From Rhizobium pisi (GTDB lineage Bacteria > Pseudomonadota > Alphaproteobacteria > Rhizobiales > Rhizobiaceae), in contig NZ_RJJT01000016.1 in the NCBI RefSeq assembly GCF_003938655.1, forward strand, positions 1 through 64,000: 64,000 bases of DNA, read 5' to 3'. A model generated the notes under the pieces. It was not told the DNA's origin, made no database searches, and saw only the letters and a list, made by a program, of their open reading frames with translations. The translations under genes were made by a program, and so were the position numbers. This document shows positions 44,126 to 53,894 of the stretch, one piece after another (positions within the stretch are counted from its first letter, which is position 1; every line of letters begins with the position of its first letter).

Positions 44126-44311
44126 ATGCGACTTTTCGAATGCGGCACGCTCGTTCCAGGCTGCGCCTGGCACACCCGGGCAGACAATGACGCGGAAGTC
44201 GTCCGCCGCGCCGTCGAGCACCTGAAGACCGCCCACGGCGAAACGACCATCCGCGAAAACATGGTCGACAACATCAAGGCCCGCATCCGCGACGAGGCGA
44301 CCGCAGCCTGA
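44126..44311 (+). CDS. DUF1059-domain small protein
   Basis: 61 residues from ATG 44126 with AGAGGAG 7 nt upstream. FECGTLVPGCAWHTRADND and AVEHLKTAHGE match DUF1059, a compact domain with two conserved Cys and a His that could hold metal. Function unknown. Monocistronic or weakly linked to the preceding small gene. Confidence 0.82.
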   Translation: MRLFECGTLVPGCAWHTRADNDAEVVRRAVEHLKTAHGETTIRENMVDNIKARIRDEATAA

Positions 44312-44384
44312 TTGCCGATGGCAGACAGCAGCGATATCAGAGGCTCGAGCCGCGCCGCATCCACCGGATGCGACGCCGCATTGC

Positions 44385-45638
44385 CTATTGCACGCGCTCC
44401 TGCAACCGGGCGAGCAATGCCGCCCGATCGGAAGCGAAGTTTTCCTCCACCCACTGGTTTTCCAACGCCGCCAACAGTTCGCCGACACGCGGACCAGAGG
44501 CGATGCCGGCCGAGATGACGTCGCCGCCATTCACAGGAAATGCCGGTTTCTTCCAGTTCACCGCCAGTTGAAGCAGCTTGATGAGCCGCGCCGTGCGCGC
44601 CATTTCGGAAAGATCGCCTTCGGCCTTGCCGCGCGCAACGGCGAGCGCCAGCTTCAGCCGTGTCGTGATGCCGTCTGTGCCGTTGCGATAAAGCAGCCGC
44701 TCAAAGGCGGCCGACGAGATTTCGTCATTGACCGGTGCAGCCATTGCCCAGGCATTGAGGGTGGCCGCTTCCGCATTCGAGAGTCTCAGCCGGGCCGCAA
44801 GCGCCTCCAGCCGTGCGGCATCGGGCGGCACGATCGCCGCAAGGCGCAGCAGCGGATCGGGCGCCCAGCCGAGCGCCTTTTCGGTGGCGACCAGCGACGG
44901 GATCGCATCGATCCCCCATCGTTCCGTTTCCGGCAGGATTTCCGTCAGCACCGCCACCTGTCGCATCCAGAGCAGCGCCCGGCCGGGATCGTCGGCGCTG
45001 AGCAGCTTTCTAAGCTCCGACCAGACGCGCTCCGCCGACAACGCCTTCAGTTTCGAGCGCGCCGCCGAACAGGCCTTCAGCCCCTCGGCATCCGGCCGGC
45101 CGGAACCGTAATAAGCAAAGAAGCGGAAGAAACGCAGGATGCGCAGATGATCCTCGGCGATGCGCGTTGCCGGATCGCCTATGAAGCGGATGTTGCGCGT
45201 CTCGATGTCGGCAAGCCCGCCGACGAGATCCATCACCTCGCCCTCGGCATCGGCATAGAGCGCATTGATCGTCAGATCCCGCCGCTCGGCATCGGCCTTC
45301 CAGTCGGTGCTGAAGGCGACCTTGGCACGGCGTCCGTCGGTCTCGACGTCGGTGCGCAGCGTCGTCACCTCAAAGGGCTTGCCATCGATGACGAGCGTCA
45401 CGGTGCCGTGCTGCATACCCGTTGGAACCGCCTTGACGCCAGCCGCAGCCGCCCGCTCCATGACGATCTCGGGCGTCAGTGTCGTGGCGATGTCGATATC
45501 GCTGACCGGCAACCCCATCAGGCTGTTGCGCACCGCGCCGCCCACCACGCGCCCTTCCCCGCCATCGGCGTTGAGAAGTGCCAAGACCTGGCCGAGCGCC
45601 GGATCGCGGAACCATGCTTGGTCGGCAAGGCCGGTCAT
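44385..45638 (-). CDS. CCA-adding / poly(A) polymerase family nucleotidyltransferase
   Basis: 417 residues. GRVVGGAVRNSLMGLPVSDIDIA is the polymerase-beta nucleotidyltransferase signature with the two catalytic Asp in DID. RRDLTINALYAD and AEDHLRILRFFRF (RNA-binding neck) follow, then a C-terminal domain of about 220 residues. Short CCA enzymes of alphaproteobacteria have this form; whether it adds CCA or poly(A) cannot be told apart by eye. The start overlaps the Nudix stop by 4 bp. Confidence 0.9.
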   Translation of the reverse strand: MTGLADQAWFRDPALGQVLALLNADGGEGRVVGGAVRNSLMGLPVSDIDIATTLTPEIVMERAAAAGVKAVPTGMQHGTVTLVIDGKPFEVTTLRTDVETDGRRAKVAFSTDWKADAERRDLTINALYADAEGEVMDLVGGLADIETRNIRFIGDPATRIAEDHLRILRFFRFFAYYGSGRPDAEGLKACSAARSKLKALSAERVWSELRKLLSADDPGRALLWMRQVAVLTEILPETERWGIDAIPSLVATEKALGWAPDPLLRLAAIVPPDAARLEALAARLRLSNAEAATLNAWAMAAPVNDEISSAAFERLLYRNGTDGITTRLKLALAVARGKAEGDLSEMARTARLIKLLQLAVNWKKPAFPVNGGDVISAGIASGPRVGELLAALENQWVEENFASDRAALLARLQERVQ

Positions 45639-46285
45639 GCATAAAGCCTTTCATAAAGCGTGCGGACGATGCCGGCGGTAATGCCCCAGATCATCCTGGT
45701 TTCATAGGGCATCCGGTAGAAATGCCGGTCGATGCCGTCGATGACGCGCTTGTCGCGGCTGTGATTGGCCGGGTTCATCAAAAAGGAAAGCGGCACCTCG
45801 AACACGTCGTCCACCTCGGCCGGATTCGGCGTCAGCGCGAAGCCCGGCGAGACGACGCCGAGCACCGGCGTGATGCGGAAGCCCGTCGAGGCGAGATAGT
45901 TCGGCAGCCGGCCGACGGTTTCGACGTAGGAGCCGGCAAGGCCGATCTCCTCCTCCGTCTCGCGGATCGCCGCCATTTCAGGCGAGACATCGGCGGGATC
46001 GATCGAGCCGCCGGGAAAGGCGATCTGCCCGGAATGCTTGCGCAGCGTCGCCGTGCGCTTGGTGAAGATCACATGCGCCTCCTCGCCGTCGTCGACGACG
46101 GGCACGAGCACGGCGGCATCGCGCAGCTTGAAGGTCGCGACCTCCGCCACGATATCGGGGTTGAGGATATGGTCCCCGTGATCGCGCCAGGCATGGTCCA
46201 CCGGCCCGCCGCTCTGATTGAGCGCGCGACGGCGGAATTCGGCCGCTGAAAACAGCGGATAACGTTGGGCAATAGCATCGTTCAT
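45635..46285 (-). CDS. Nudix hydrolase, CoA-pyrophosphatase type
   Basis: 216 residues from ATG 46285. The Nudix box is of the CoA-diphosphatase (NudL/YeaB) form: AFPGGSIDPADVSPEMAAI then RETEEEIGL, preceded by the LRKHSGQIAFPGG stretch. It should hydrolyse CoA or oxidised CoA to 4'-phosphopantetheine and 3',5'-ADP. It overlaps both neighbours by 4 bp (ATGA at each end), the middle of a tightly coupled three-gene unit. Confidence 0.9.
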   Translation of the reverse strand: MNDAIAQRYPLFSAAEFRRRALNQSGGPVDHAWRDHGDHILNPDIVAEVATFKLRDAAVLVPVVDDGEEAHVIFTKRTATLRKHSGQIAFPGGSIDPADVSPEMAAIRETEEEIGLAGSYVETVGRLPNYLASTGFRITPVLGVVSPGFALTPNPAEVDDVFEVPLSFLMNPANHSRDKRVIDGIDRHFYRMPYETRMIWGITAGIVRTLYERLYA

Positions 46286-46905
46286 CGGCAAAGCGCATCC
46301 AATTCTTCGGCCGGCATGACAGGGAAGACCTCGCCTGCGGAGCGGACCGCAAACATCGCCTGCCCCTCGACATCGAGTGTCTCGCCGAGCGCGACCAGTT
46401 CATACATCACCGCACGCGACACCAGCGCCTCCAGCCGCCCGCGCACATGCAGGTAGGGTTTCAGTTCGGCATTGTCGCCGGCAATGGCAAAACGCAGCCG
46501 ATGCTCTCCTCCCGCCTCCACGACATCACCGACATTGGTGCGGAATGTCAGCACCTGGTAGCCCTCCCGCGCCGTCACGCTCATCTCCACGGCGACGAAC
46601 GGCGCGTCGGCGACCCTTATGCCAACCTTTTCCACAGGAGTTACGAGATAGGTCTTCTCGTCCTCGTCCCTCCTCAAAACCGTCGAAAACAGCCGCACCA
46701 GCGCCGGCCGGCCGATCGGCGTGCCCATGTAGAACCAGGTGCCGTCGGCCCTGATCTCCATGTCGATATCGCCGCAGAAGGGCGGATTCCACCGCTCCAC
46801 CGGCGGTAACCCTGGTTTTTTGCCGCCGTTTTCCTGGGACGCGCGCGAAATCAGCGCGGCAAGCCCCGCCGCATCCGCCTGTCCGCTGATTTCCTCGGCT
46901 GCCAT
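46282..46905 (-). CDS. DUF1285 protein
   Basis: 207 residues. LPPVERWNPPFCGDIDMEI then DGTWFYMGTPIGRPALVRLF and EDEKTYLVTPVEKVGI are the DUF1285 pattern, a beta-rich fold of unknown function conserved across proteobacteria. First gene of the DUF1285 - Nudix - CCA unit and divergent from the MoxR operon. In many alphaproteobacteria these five or six genes stay together. Confidence 0.88.
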   Translation of the reverse strand: MAAEEISGQADAAGLAALISRASQENGGKKPGLPPVERWNPPFCGDIDMEIRADGTWFYMGTPIGRPALVRLFSTVLRRDEDEKTYLVTPVEKVGIRVADAPFVAVEMSVTAREGYQVLTFRTNVGDVVEAGGEHRLRFAIAGDNAELKPYLHVRGRLEALVSRAVMYELVALGETLDVEGQAMFAVRSAGEVFPVMPAEELDALCR

Positions 46906-47063
46906 TCTTCCGTCCCGGTTTGTCCTTAACGAAGTAAAGTCACGAGATAGTCATTCGCAACGAACTTGTCAGCCCGTCGCATCTCCATAACTCTATCGAG
47001 TATGAGGCAGATGTATAAGTCCGCCGATTCGCTGCCGAATGATTTCAGCCGTTGGAGATGCCC

Positions 47064-48074
47064 GTGGGTATGATGAAGACCGAAGCCAGCCTCGATGAAA
47101 AGGCGATCGTCGCCGCCGCCGAAAGGGCGCTCTCCGATATCGCCGCCATCCGCGTGGAAGTCTCGAAGGTGATCTTCGGTCAGGAAGGCGTGGTCGAGAA
47201 CACGATTCTCGCAGTACTCTCCGGCGGCCACGCCCTGCTCGTCGGCGTTCCCGGCCTTGCCAAAACCCGGCTGGTGACGACGCTCGGCGAAGTGCTCGGT
47301 CTTGCCGCCAACCGCATCCAGTTCACGCCCGACCTGATGCCCTCGGATATTCTCGGCTCCGAGGTGATGGACCAGGACGATAGCGGCCGCCGCTCCTTCC
47401 GCTTCGTCAAGGGGCCGGTCTTCGCCCAGCTTCTGATGGCCGACGAAATCAACCGCGCCTCGCCGCGCACGCAGTCGGCGCTGCTGCAATCCATGCAGGA
47501 ATATCACATCACCATCGCCGGCCAGCGCTACGACCTGCCCGCGCCCTTCCACGTGCTTGCCACCCAGAACCCGCTGGAGCAGGAAGGCACCTATCCCCTG
47601 CCCGAAGCCCAGCTCGACCGCTTCCTGCTGCAGGTCGACGTCAACTATCCCGAGCTTGCCGCCGAGCGCCAGATCCTGCTCGAGACGACCGGCTTGAGCG
47701 AAACCCGGCCGCAAGCCGTCATCGATGCGCAGCGGCTGATCGAGATCCAGACGCTGGTGCGCCAGATGCCGGTGAGCGACACGGTGGTCGACGCCATTCT
47801 TTCGCTGGTGCGCTCCGCCCGTCCCGGACAGGGCAATGCCTCGACCGACAAGAACGTCGCCTGGGGCCCTGGCCCGCGCGCCGGCCAGGCGATGATGCTC
47901 TGCGCGCGTGCCCGCGCGCTCTACGAAGGCCGTCTCGCCCCGTCCCTGGACGATATCTTCGCGCTCGCCGAACCCATTCTCCAGCACCGCATGGCGCTGA
48001 CTTTCGCGGCCCGCGCCGAAGGCATGTCGGTGCGCGATGTCATCGCCGGACTGGTCAGGCAGGCAAAGGGATAA
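47064..48074 (+). CDS. MoxR-family AAA+ ATPase
   Basis: About 336 residues from GTG 47064 (GGAG 6 nt upstream); ATG 47070 is an alternative. Walker A-like GVPGLAKTR (Gly for the usual GxxGxGKT), Walker B LLMADEINRA, sensor-1 LATQNPLEQEGTYPLPEAQ and arginine finger PEAQLDRFL are typical of MoxR. MoxR proteins act as chaperone-like ATPases with vWA-domain partners. First gene of a five-gene operon with a DUF58 protein and two large membrane proteins. Confidence 0.93.
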   Translation: MGMMKTEASLDEKAIVAAAERALSDIAAIRVEVSKVIFGQEGVVENTILAVLSGGHALLVGVPGLAKTRLVTTLGEVLGLAANRIQFTPDLMPSDILGSEVMDQDDSGRRSFRFVKGPVFAQLLMADEINRASPRTQSALLQSMQEYHITIAGQRYDLPAPFHVLATQNPLEQEGTYPLPEAQLDRFLLQVDVNYPELAAERQILLETTGLSETRPQAVIDAQRLIEIQTLVRQMPVSDTVVDAILSLVRSARPGQGNASTDKNVAWGPGPRAGQAMMLCARARALYEGRLAPSLDDIFALAEPILQHRMALTFAARAEGMSVRDVIAGLVRQAKG

Positions 48075-48087
48075 GGAAGCCGGACGC

Positions 48088-49008
48088 GTGGCATCTATCG
48101 GACAGATCGTCAACCCGACGTCAGGCAGCGATGCCCTTTCCCGCGCCAGGCAGCGGGCGGCCCTGATACCGGACTGCCTGGTGGAAGCCAAGCGCATCGC
48201 CAACACGGTGATCGCCGGCTGGCATGGCCGCCGCAAGCGTGGCATCGGCGAGAATTTCTGGCAATTTCGCCCCTATGCCGAAGGCGAAAGCTTGTCGCGC
48301 ATCGATTGGCGCCGCTCTGCCCGCGACGACCATACCTATGTGCGCGAGCGCGAATGGGAGGCGGCACACACCATCTGGCTCTGGTGCGACATGTCGCCCT
48401 CGATGATGTACAAGTCGAGCTACGGCAGCGTCTCGAAGGAAAGCCGGGCGCTGGTCGTCATGCTGGCGCTTGCCGAAATCCTTGCCCGCTCCGGCGAACG
48501 CATCGGCTGCCCGGGCATCATGGATCCCGTCTCCACTCGCACCGCAGCCGAACGGCTGGCGGCGGCACTCATGCATACGCCGCTGACCGGCGGCCTGCCT
48601 GATACGGCGATGATCCGCGGCTGGAGCGACCTCGTGCTCATCGGCGATTTCCTCGACGATGCGCCAGCAATCATGGAGCGCCTCGGCCCGCTTGCCCGCC
48701 GCGGCCTGCGCGGCCATGTAATCGAGATATCAGATCCCGCCGAGGAGCTGTTCCCCTATAGCGGCCGCACCGAATTCACCGATCCGGAAACCGGCGCCAG
48801 GCTGATTGCCGGCCGCGCCGAACACGTCCGCGACGCCTATCGCAACGCCTACCTCGCGCGCCGGGAGAACCTCGGCCAGTCGCTTCGCCATCTCGGCTGG
48901 ACCTTTGCGACCCACCGCACAGATCACCTCGCTTCGGAAGCGCTGGTCGCCATACATATGTATCTCTCGGGCATGCCGGCCAAGGCGACGCATGGAGGGA
49001 TGTTATGA
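48088..49008 (+). CDS. DUF58 protein (vWA-like, MoxR partner)
   Basis: 306 residues from GTG 48088, with AAGGAAG upstream and 13 bp after the MoxR gene. RKRGIGENFWQFRPYAEGE then DWRRSARDDHTYVREREWE is the DUF58 signature. WLWCDMSPSM has the DxSxS metal-site form of vWA domains. Its stop overlaps the next start by 4 bp. No membrane segment is seen, so it should be cytosolic and bridge the ATPase to the membrane proteins. Confidence 0.9.
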   Translation: MASIGQIVNPTSGSDALSRARQRAALIPDCLVEAKRIANTVIAGWHGRRKRGIGENFWQFRPYAEGESLSRIDWRRSARDDHTYVREREWEAAHTIWLWCDMSPSMMYKSSYGSVSKESRALVVMLALAEILARSGERIGCPGIMDPVSTRTAAERLAAALMHTPLTGGLPDTAMIRGWSDLVLIGDFLDDAPAIMERLGPLARRGLRGHVIEISDPAEELFPYSGRTEFTDPETGARLIAGRAEHVRDAYRNAYLARRENLGQSLRHLGWTFATHRTDHLASEALVAIHMYLSGMPAKATHGGML

Positions 49009-51818
49009 ACGCCCTTCCCTTCGCTTTCGCCTATCCCGCCATTCTCGGCGCCCTCGTTGCGCTCCCCGTCATCTGGTGGTTGCTGCGTCTGACGCCGCCG
49101 CGCCCGAAGACCGAGGTCTTCCCGCCGCTGAAGATCCTCGCATCCGTGCTGAAGCGCGAGGAGACGCCGGCGCAGAGCCCCTGGTGGCTGACGCTGCTGC
49201 GCATGCTGCTCGCCGCCACCATCATCCTTGCGATCGCCGATCCGGTCTTCAACCCGCGCACAAGTTCGCTGGCCTCAGGCGGCCCGCTCGTCCTCTTCGT
49301 CGACAACAGCTGGGCGGCCGCACCCGACTGGGAGCGCCGGGTCCAGACCGCAGGCGCGCTGATAGACGACGCCGAATCCGCCGGCACGCCGGTGTCGATC
49401 GCCTTCACCGCCGATCCGACCAACGACGCCGTTCCCGGCACCGCGGCCAGCGCCCGCGACAAGCTGCGCGCCGCCGAGCCGCGACCGCTGGTGCCGGAGC
49501 GCGAACGTGCCTTCCAGGCGCTGCGCGCCGCCCTGAACGGCGTCAAGCCCGGCACCCTCGCCTTCCTCACAGACGGCGCAGCCGCCAAGGCCGACGACGC
49601 TACGGTGCGACAACTGGCCGAACTGCAGCCCACCGATCTCCGCCTGATCGAGGGCGATGCCGCAAAGACGGTCGCGGTCACCGCAGCCAGCAATGCGGCT
49701 GATGCCATGACCGTCAAGGTCACGCGGCTCAACAGTGCGCATGCCGCATCCGTGGCGCTGAACGCCGTCGATGCCCAGGGGCGCTCGATCGCCAACGGCC
49801 GGGTGGATTTCAGCCCCGGCCAGAGCGTCGCGACGAGTTCGATCACCGCTCCCTTCGAGATGCGCAACGATTTCGCGCGCATCAGCGTCGACAACGGCGC
49901 GACGGCAGGCGCCGTCCACCTTCTCGACGACGCATTCAAGCGCCGTCGCGTCGTTCTGCTGTCGGGTGCGGGAGGCGACGAGTTCCAGCCGCTGCTCTCG
50001 CCGCTCTATTATATCCAGCGGGCGCTGCAGCCTTATGCGGATCTGATCCAACCCGCCGATTCCGATCTTGCCGTCGCCATACCGAAGCTTCTTGCCAACA
50101 ATCCCTCCATCATCATCATGGCCGATATCGGCCGGCTGCCGGAGGAGACCTACGAACCCCTGACACGCTGGATATCGAACGGCGGCATGCTCCTGCGTTT
50201 TGCCGGCCCGCGCATGGCGGCAGCACCTGCGGACGATCCGCTGATCCCCGTCATCCTGCGCCAGGGAGAACGGGCGCTGGGCGGTACATTGTCCTGGAGC
50301 GAACCGCAATCGCTGGCCGAATTTCCGAATTTCGGGCCGTTCGCCGGCATAGCGCGTCCCGCGGACGTCGTCGTCAAGCGGCAGGTGCTTGCCGAACCGA
50401 CGCCCGATCTTGCCGAGCGCACCTGGGCGAGCTTGGCCGACGGCACGCCGCTCGTGACGATGAAGCAACTCGCATCCGGCCAGATCGTCCTGTTTCACGT
50501 CACGGCGGAGGCGACCTGGTCCGATCTGCCGATCTCCGGCACCTTCGTCGACATGCTGCGCCACCTCCTGCAGATATCGCGCTCAGGCGGCGTGACGTCG
50601 GAGGCGCGCGGCAATGCGCGTGTTGCCGAAACCCTGCCGCCGTTCCGGATGCTGACGGCCAAGGGCATGCTCGTCTCCGAGACGGGCGCGGCGCGCCCGC
50701 TCACTCCCAAGGCCGGAACCGAACCGACGGCGAATTTCGACAATCCGCCCGGGCTCTACGGCTCGGAAGACGGTTTCACCTCCCTGAACGTACTGCCGGA
50801 GGACGCGGAACTGAAACCGCTCGACATAACGGGAACCAATGCCGTTCGCGAAGGCCTGATCGGCGGCGAAAGCTGGTCGGCAAAGCCGGCGCTGTTCCTC
50901 GCAGCCTTTCTGTTGCTGCTCGCCGATAGCCTGATCGTCCTCTTCATGAACGGCGCGTTCTCGCGATTGCGCCCGGCCGCCCGCACCATGGGCGTGATCG
51001 CGGTGGCAATCGGCGCGGGCTTCCTCATGCAGCCCGGCACGCTTCACGCCAACGACGTCAGGCCCGGCGACGACGTCATCCTGGAGAGGCTGGACAATAC
51101 CCATCTCGCCTATGTCGTCACCGGCGAACAGGAGGTGGACGATATATCGGAGCGTGGCCTGGAAGGCCTCACCCAGTTCCTGACCTTCCGCACGACGCTG
51201 GAGCCGGCGCCGCCCGTCGGCCTCGACCTCACCAAGGACGAGCTCGCCTTCTATCCGATCATCTACTGGCCGGTCTCGGCGACGGCACCGATGCCGTCCT
51301 CGGCCGCGATCAGCCGCATCGACGCCTATATGCGCAATGGCGGCACCGTGCTTTTCGACACGCGCGACCAGATCAGCGCATTGGATAATGGCGGCAATGT
51401 CAGCGCCAACGGCCAGAGACTGCAGGAAATCCTCGCCAACCTCGATATTCCGCCGCTGGAGCCGGTGCCGTCGGATCACGTGCTGACGAAATCCTTCTAT
51501 CTCCTGTCGAGCTTTCCCGGCCGTTATACCGGCAGCCCTCTCTGGATCGAGGCGCGGCAGGGCGGTCGCGAGCCAAGCGCAAAATCGGCGGCGACGGCCG
51601 ACGGCGTTTCACCGATCCTGATCACCGGCAACGATTTCGCGGGAGCCTGGGCGATCGACGAGAACGGCACGCCGATGCTGCCGACCGTGCCCCAGGATGA
51701 AACGCAGCGCGAATATGCCTACCGTTCCGGCGTCAACATCATGATGTACATGCTGACCGGCAACTACAAGACAGACCAGGTTCATGTTCCCGACCTGCTC
51801 GAGCGGTTAGGACAATGA
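49005..51818 (+). CDS. BatA/DUF4159 large membrane protein
   Basis: 937 residues. The N-terminal BatA region (FAYPAILGALVALPVIWWLL, TM 8-27; PRPKTEVFPPLKIL; TM near 63-80) is followed by a vWA-like domain (PLVLFVDNSWAAAPDWERR) and a long periplasmic part. Two more helices near 625-650 and 664-682 lead to a C-terminal DUF4159 region (AFYPIIYWPVSAT, NGGTVLFDTRDQ). It is fused where other genomes have separate genes. Translationally coupled to the DUF58 gene. Exact role unknown; envelope remodelling or protein-complex assembly is often suggested for such operons. Confidence 0.88.
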   Translation: MNALPFAFAYPAILGALVALPVIWWLLRLTPPRPKTEVFPPLKILASVLKREETPAQSPWWLTLLRMLLAATIILAIADPVFNPRTSSLASGGPLVLFVDNSWAAAPDWERRVQTAGALIDDAESAGTPVSIAFTADPTNDAVPGTAASARDKLRAAEPRPLVPERERAFQALRAALNGVKPGTLAFLTDGAAAKADDATVRQLAELQPTDLRLIEGDAAKTVAVTAASNAADAMTVKVTRLNSAHAASVALNAVDAQGRSIANGRVDFSPGQSVATSSITAPFEMRNDFARISVDNGATAGAVHLLDDAFKRRRVVLLSGAGGDEFQPLLSPLYYIQRALQPYADLIQPADSDLAVAIPKLLANNPSIIIMADIGRLPEETYEPLTRWISNGGMLLRFAGPRMAAAPADDPLIPVILRQGERALGGTLSWSEPQSLAEFPNFGPFAGIARPADVVVKRQVLAEPTPDLAERTWASLADGTPLVTMKQLASGQIVLFHVTAEATWSDLPISGTFVDMLRHLLQISRSGGVTSEARGNARVAETLPPFRMLTAKGMLVSETGAARPLTPKAGTEPTANFDNPPGLYGSEDGFTSLNVLPEDAELKPLDITGTNAVREGLIGGESWSAKPALFLAAFLLLLADSLIVLFMNGAFSRLRPAARTMGVIAVAIGAGFLMQPGTLHANDVRPGDDVILERLDNTHLAYVVTGEQEVDDISERGLEGLTQFLTFRTTLEPAPPVGLDLTKDELAFYPIIYWPVSATAPMPSSAAISRIDAYMRNGGTVLFDTRDQISALDNGGNVSANGQRLQEILANLDIPPLEPVPSDHVLTKSFYLLSSFPGRYTGSPLWIEARQGGREPSAKSAATADGVSPILITGNDFAGAWAIDENGTPMLPTVPQDETQREYAYRSGVNIMMYMLTGNYKTDQVHVPDLLERLGQ

Positions 51819-51819
51819 T

Positions 51820-53889
51820 ATGACGTTCGATTTTTCGCCCTTCCTGCCCTGGCCGGTTCTGGCGACGCTGGCCGCCGTCAGCGCTGTTATCGCCGCCTTC
51901 GCGATCTGGCGCGGCGTGCGCGGCGCCTGGATCAGGACGCTGGCCGCGCTCGCCCTGCTGGCCGCGCTGGCCAATCCCGTGCTGCTGCAGGAGGACCGGG
52001 ATCAGCTTTCGACGATAGTCCCCGTCATCGTCGACCGAAGCCAGAGCCAGCAGACGCCCGATCGCGTCAAGATGACAGACGACGCGCTTGCCGCCCTGAA
52101 GGGACAGCTCGCCCGCTTTCCCCAGATAGAGCCCCGCTTCATCGATGTCGAAGGCGACGTCAATTCCGACGTGCCCTCCACGCGCCTGTTCGACGCGCTG
52201 GCCGCCAACATCGCCGATGTCCCCCCTTCCCGCGTCGGCGGCGCCATCATGCTGACGGACGGCGAAGTCCATGATGTCCCTGCCGCCAATCAGGCGCTCG
52301 GCTTCGACGCGCCGATCCATGGCCTCGTGACCGGCAGGCCCAAGGAATTCGATCGCCGTATCGAAGTCATCAAAGGGCCGCGCTTCGGCATCGTCAACGA
52401 AGAGCAGCAGGTCATCCTGCGCGTTTTCGACGACGGCCCGAGCCCCGGCGGCACTGCCGATGTCGTCGTGAAGATGAACGGCAATGAGATCGCCACCCTG
52501 CGGGCGACGCCCGGCCAGGACACGCCCTTCTCCTTCAAGGTGCCCGGCGGCGGCAGCAATGTGCTCGAATTCTCCGTCGCCGAGCTTCCCGGCGAAGTCA
52601 CGGCCGCCAACAATCGCGCCGTCCATGTCATCGACGGCATCCGCCAGAATTTGCGCGTCCTGCTCGTTTCCGGCGAGCCGCATGCCGGCGAGCGCGCCTG
52701 GCGCAACCTCCTGAAATCCGACGCCTCGGTCGATCTCGTCCACTTCACCATCCTGCGTCCACCGGAAAAGCAGGACGGTACGCCGATCAACGAGTTGTCG
52801 CTGATCGCCTTCCCGACACGCGAACTCTTTGTCGACAAGATCAAGGATTTCGACCTGATCATCTTCGACCGCTACCAGCATCGTGGCGTTCTGCCGCTGC
52901 TCTACTACGACAACATCGCCCAATACGTCGAAAACGGCGGTGCGTTGCTGATCGCCGCCGGCCCCGAGCATGCCGGTCCGGATTCCATCGCCATGACGCC
53001 GCTTTCCTCGGTTCTGCCGGCAATGCCCACCGGCCAGATGATCGAGAGAGCCTTCTATCCCCGCCTCTCGGAGGAAGGCCGCAAGCATCCCGTCACCCGC
53101 GGCCTGGACGGCTCGGGCGAAGACCCGCCGCATTGGGGCCGCTGGTTCCGCAGCGTCGACGTCGAGAAGCCCGAAGGCGAGACGATCATGCTCGGCGCCG
53201 ACAACCATCCGCTGCTGGTGCTGAACCGCGCCGGCCAGGGCCGCGTCGCCATGCTGCTGTCCGATCAGGGCTGGCTTTGGGCGCGCGGCTTCGAAGGCGG
53301 CGGTCCGAATGTCTCGCTCTATCGCCGCATCGCCCATTGGCTGATGAAGGAACCGGCGCTTGAGGAAGAAGCGTTGACGGCGCGCGCCTCCGGCCGCACT
53401 CTTGAAGTCACGCGCCAGACGATCGGCGACAATCCAGGCAACGCCACCGTACGTTATCCCTCCGGCAAGACCGAAACCCTGCCGCTCACCCAGACCGAAC
53501 CCGGCCTTTACAAGGCCGAAAAGCGGATGGACGAGATCGGCCTCTTCGAAATCCGCAACGGCCAGCTCTCGACCCTCGTCCACATCGGCGCCGTCGACGC
53601 GCCGGAATTCAAGGCGATGATCTCGACGACGGATGTGCTGAAGCCGGTCGCCGACAGGAGCAAGGGTCTCGTTACCCGTGTCGCCGATGCAGACGGCGAA
53701 ATCAGCGTGCCGCCGATCCTGCCGGTGCGCGGCCAGGTCCGCGTCTCCGACAACGATCGCATGATGATCCGCATGACCAGCGAGACGGTTCTGAAGGGCA
53801 TCAACACGCTGCCGCTCTTTGCCGGTTTTGCCGGCGTCGGCATCCTGCTCTTCGCCTTTGGCGCCATGTGGTGGCGTGAGGGAAGGTAA
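51820..53889 (+). CDS. Large membrane protein of the MoxR operon, GATase1/vWA-like
   Basis: 689 residues. Two N-terminal helices (about 8-27 and 38-56), a large periplasmic body and one C-terminal helix (about 664-683). The body holds a segment GGALLIAAGPEHAGPDSIA that resembles a class I glutamine amidotransferase-like fold, without an evident catalytic triad. It starts one base after the previous stop. Conserved operon partner in alphaproteobacteria; no activity can be assigned. Confidence 0.85.
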   Translation: MTFDFSPFLPWPVLATLAAVSAVIAAFAIWRGVRGAWIRTLAALALLAALANPVLLQEDRDQLSTIVPVIVDRSQSQQTPDRVKMTDDALAALKGQLARFPQIEPRFIDVEGDVNSDVPSTRLFDALAANIADVPPSRVGGAIMLTDGEVHDVPAANQALGFDAPIHGLVTGRPKEFDRRIEVIKGPRFGIVNEEQQVILRVFDDGPSPGGTADVVVKMNGNEIATLRATPGQDTPFSFKVPGGGSNVLEFSVAELPGEVTAANNRAVHVIDGIRQNLRVLLVSGEPHAGERAWRNLLKSDASVDLVHFTILRPPEKQDGTPINELSLIAFPTRELFVDKIKDFDLIIFDRYQHRGVLPLLYYDNIAQYVENGGALLIAAGPEHAGPDSIAMTPLSSVLPAMPTGQMIERAFYPRLSEEGRKHPVTRGLDGSGEDPPHWGRWFRSVDVEKPEGETIMLGADNHPLLVLNRAGQGRVAMLLSDQGWLWARGFEGGGPNVSLYRRIAHWLMKEPALEEEALTARASGRTLEVTRQTIGDNPGNATVRYPSGKTETLPLTQTEPGLYKAEKRMDEIGLFEIRNGQLSTLVHIGAVDAPEFKAMISTTDVLKPVADRSKGLVTRVADADGEISVPPILPVRGQVRVSDNDRMMIRMTSETVLKGINTLPLFAGFAGVGILLFAFGAMWWREGR

Positions 53890-53894
53890 TCTTC

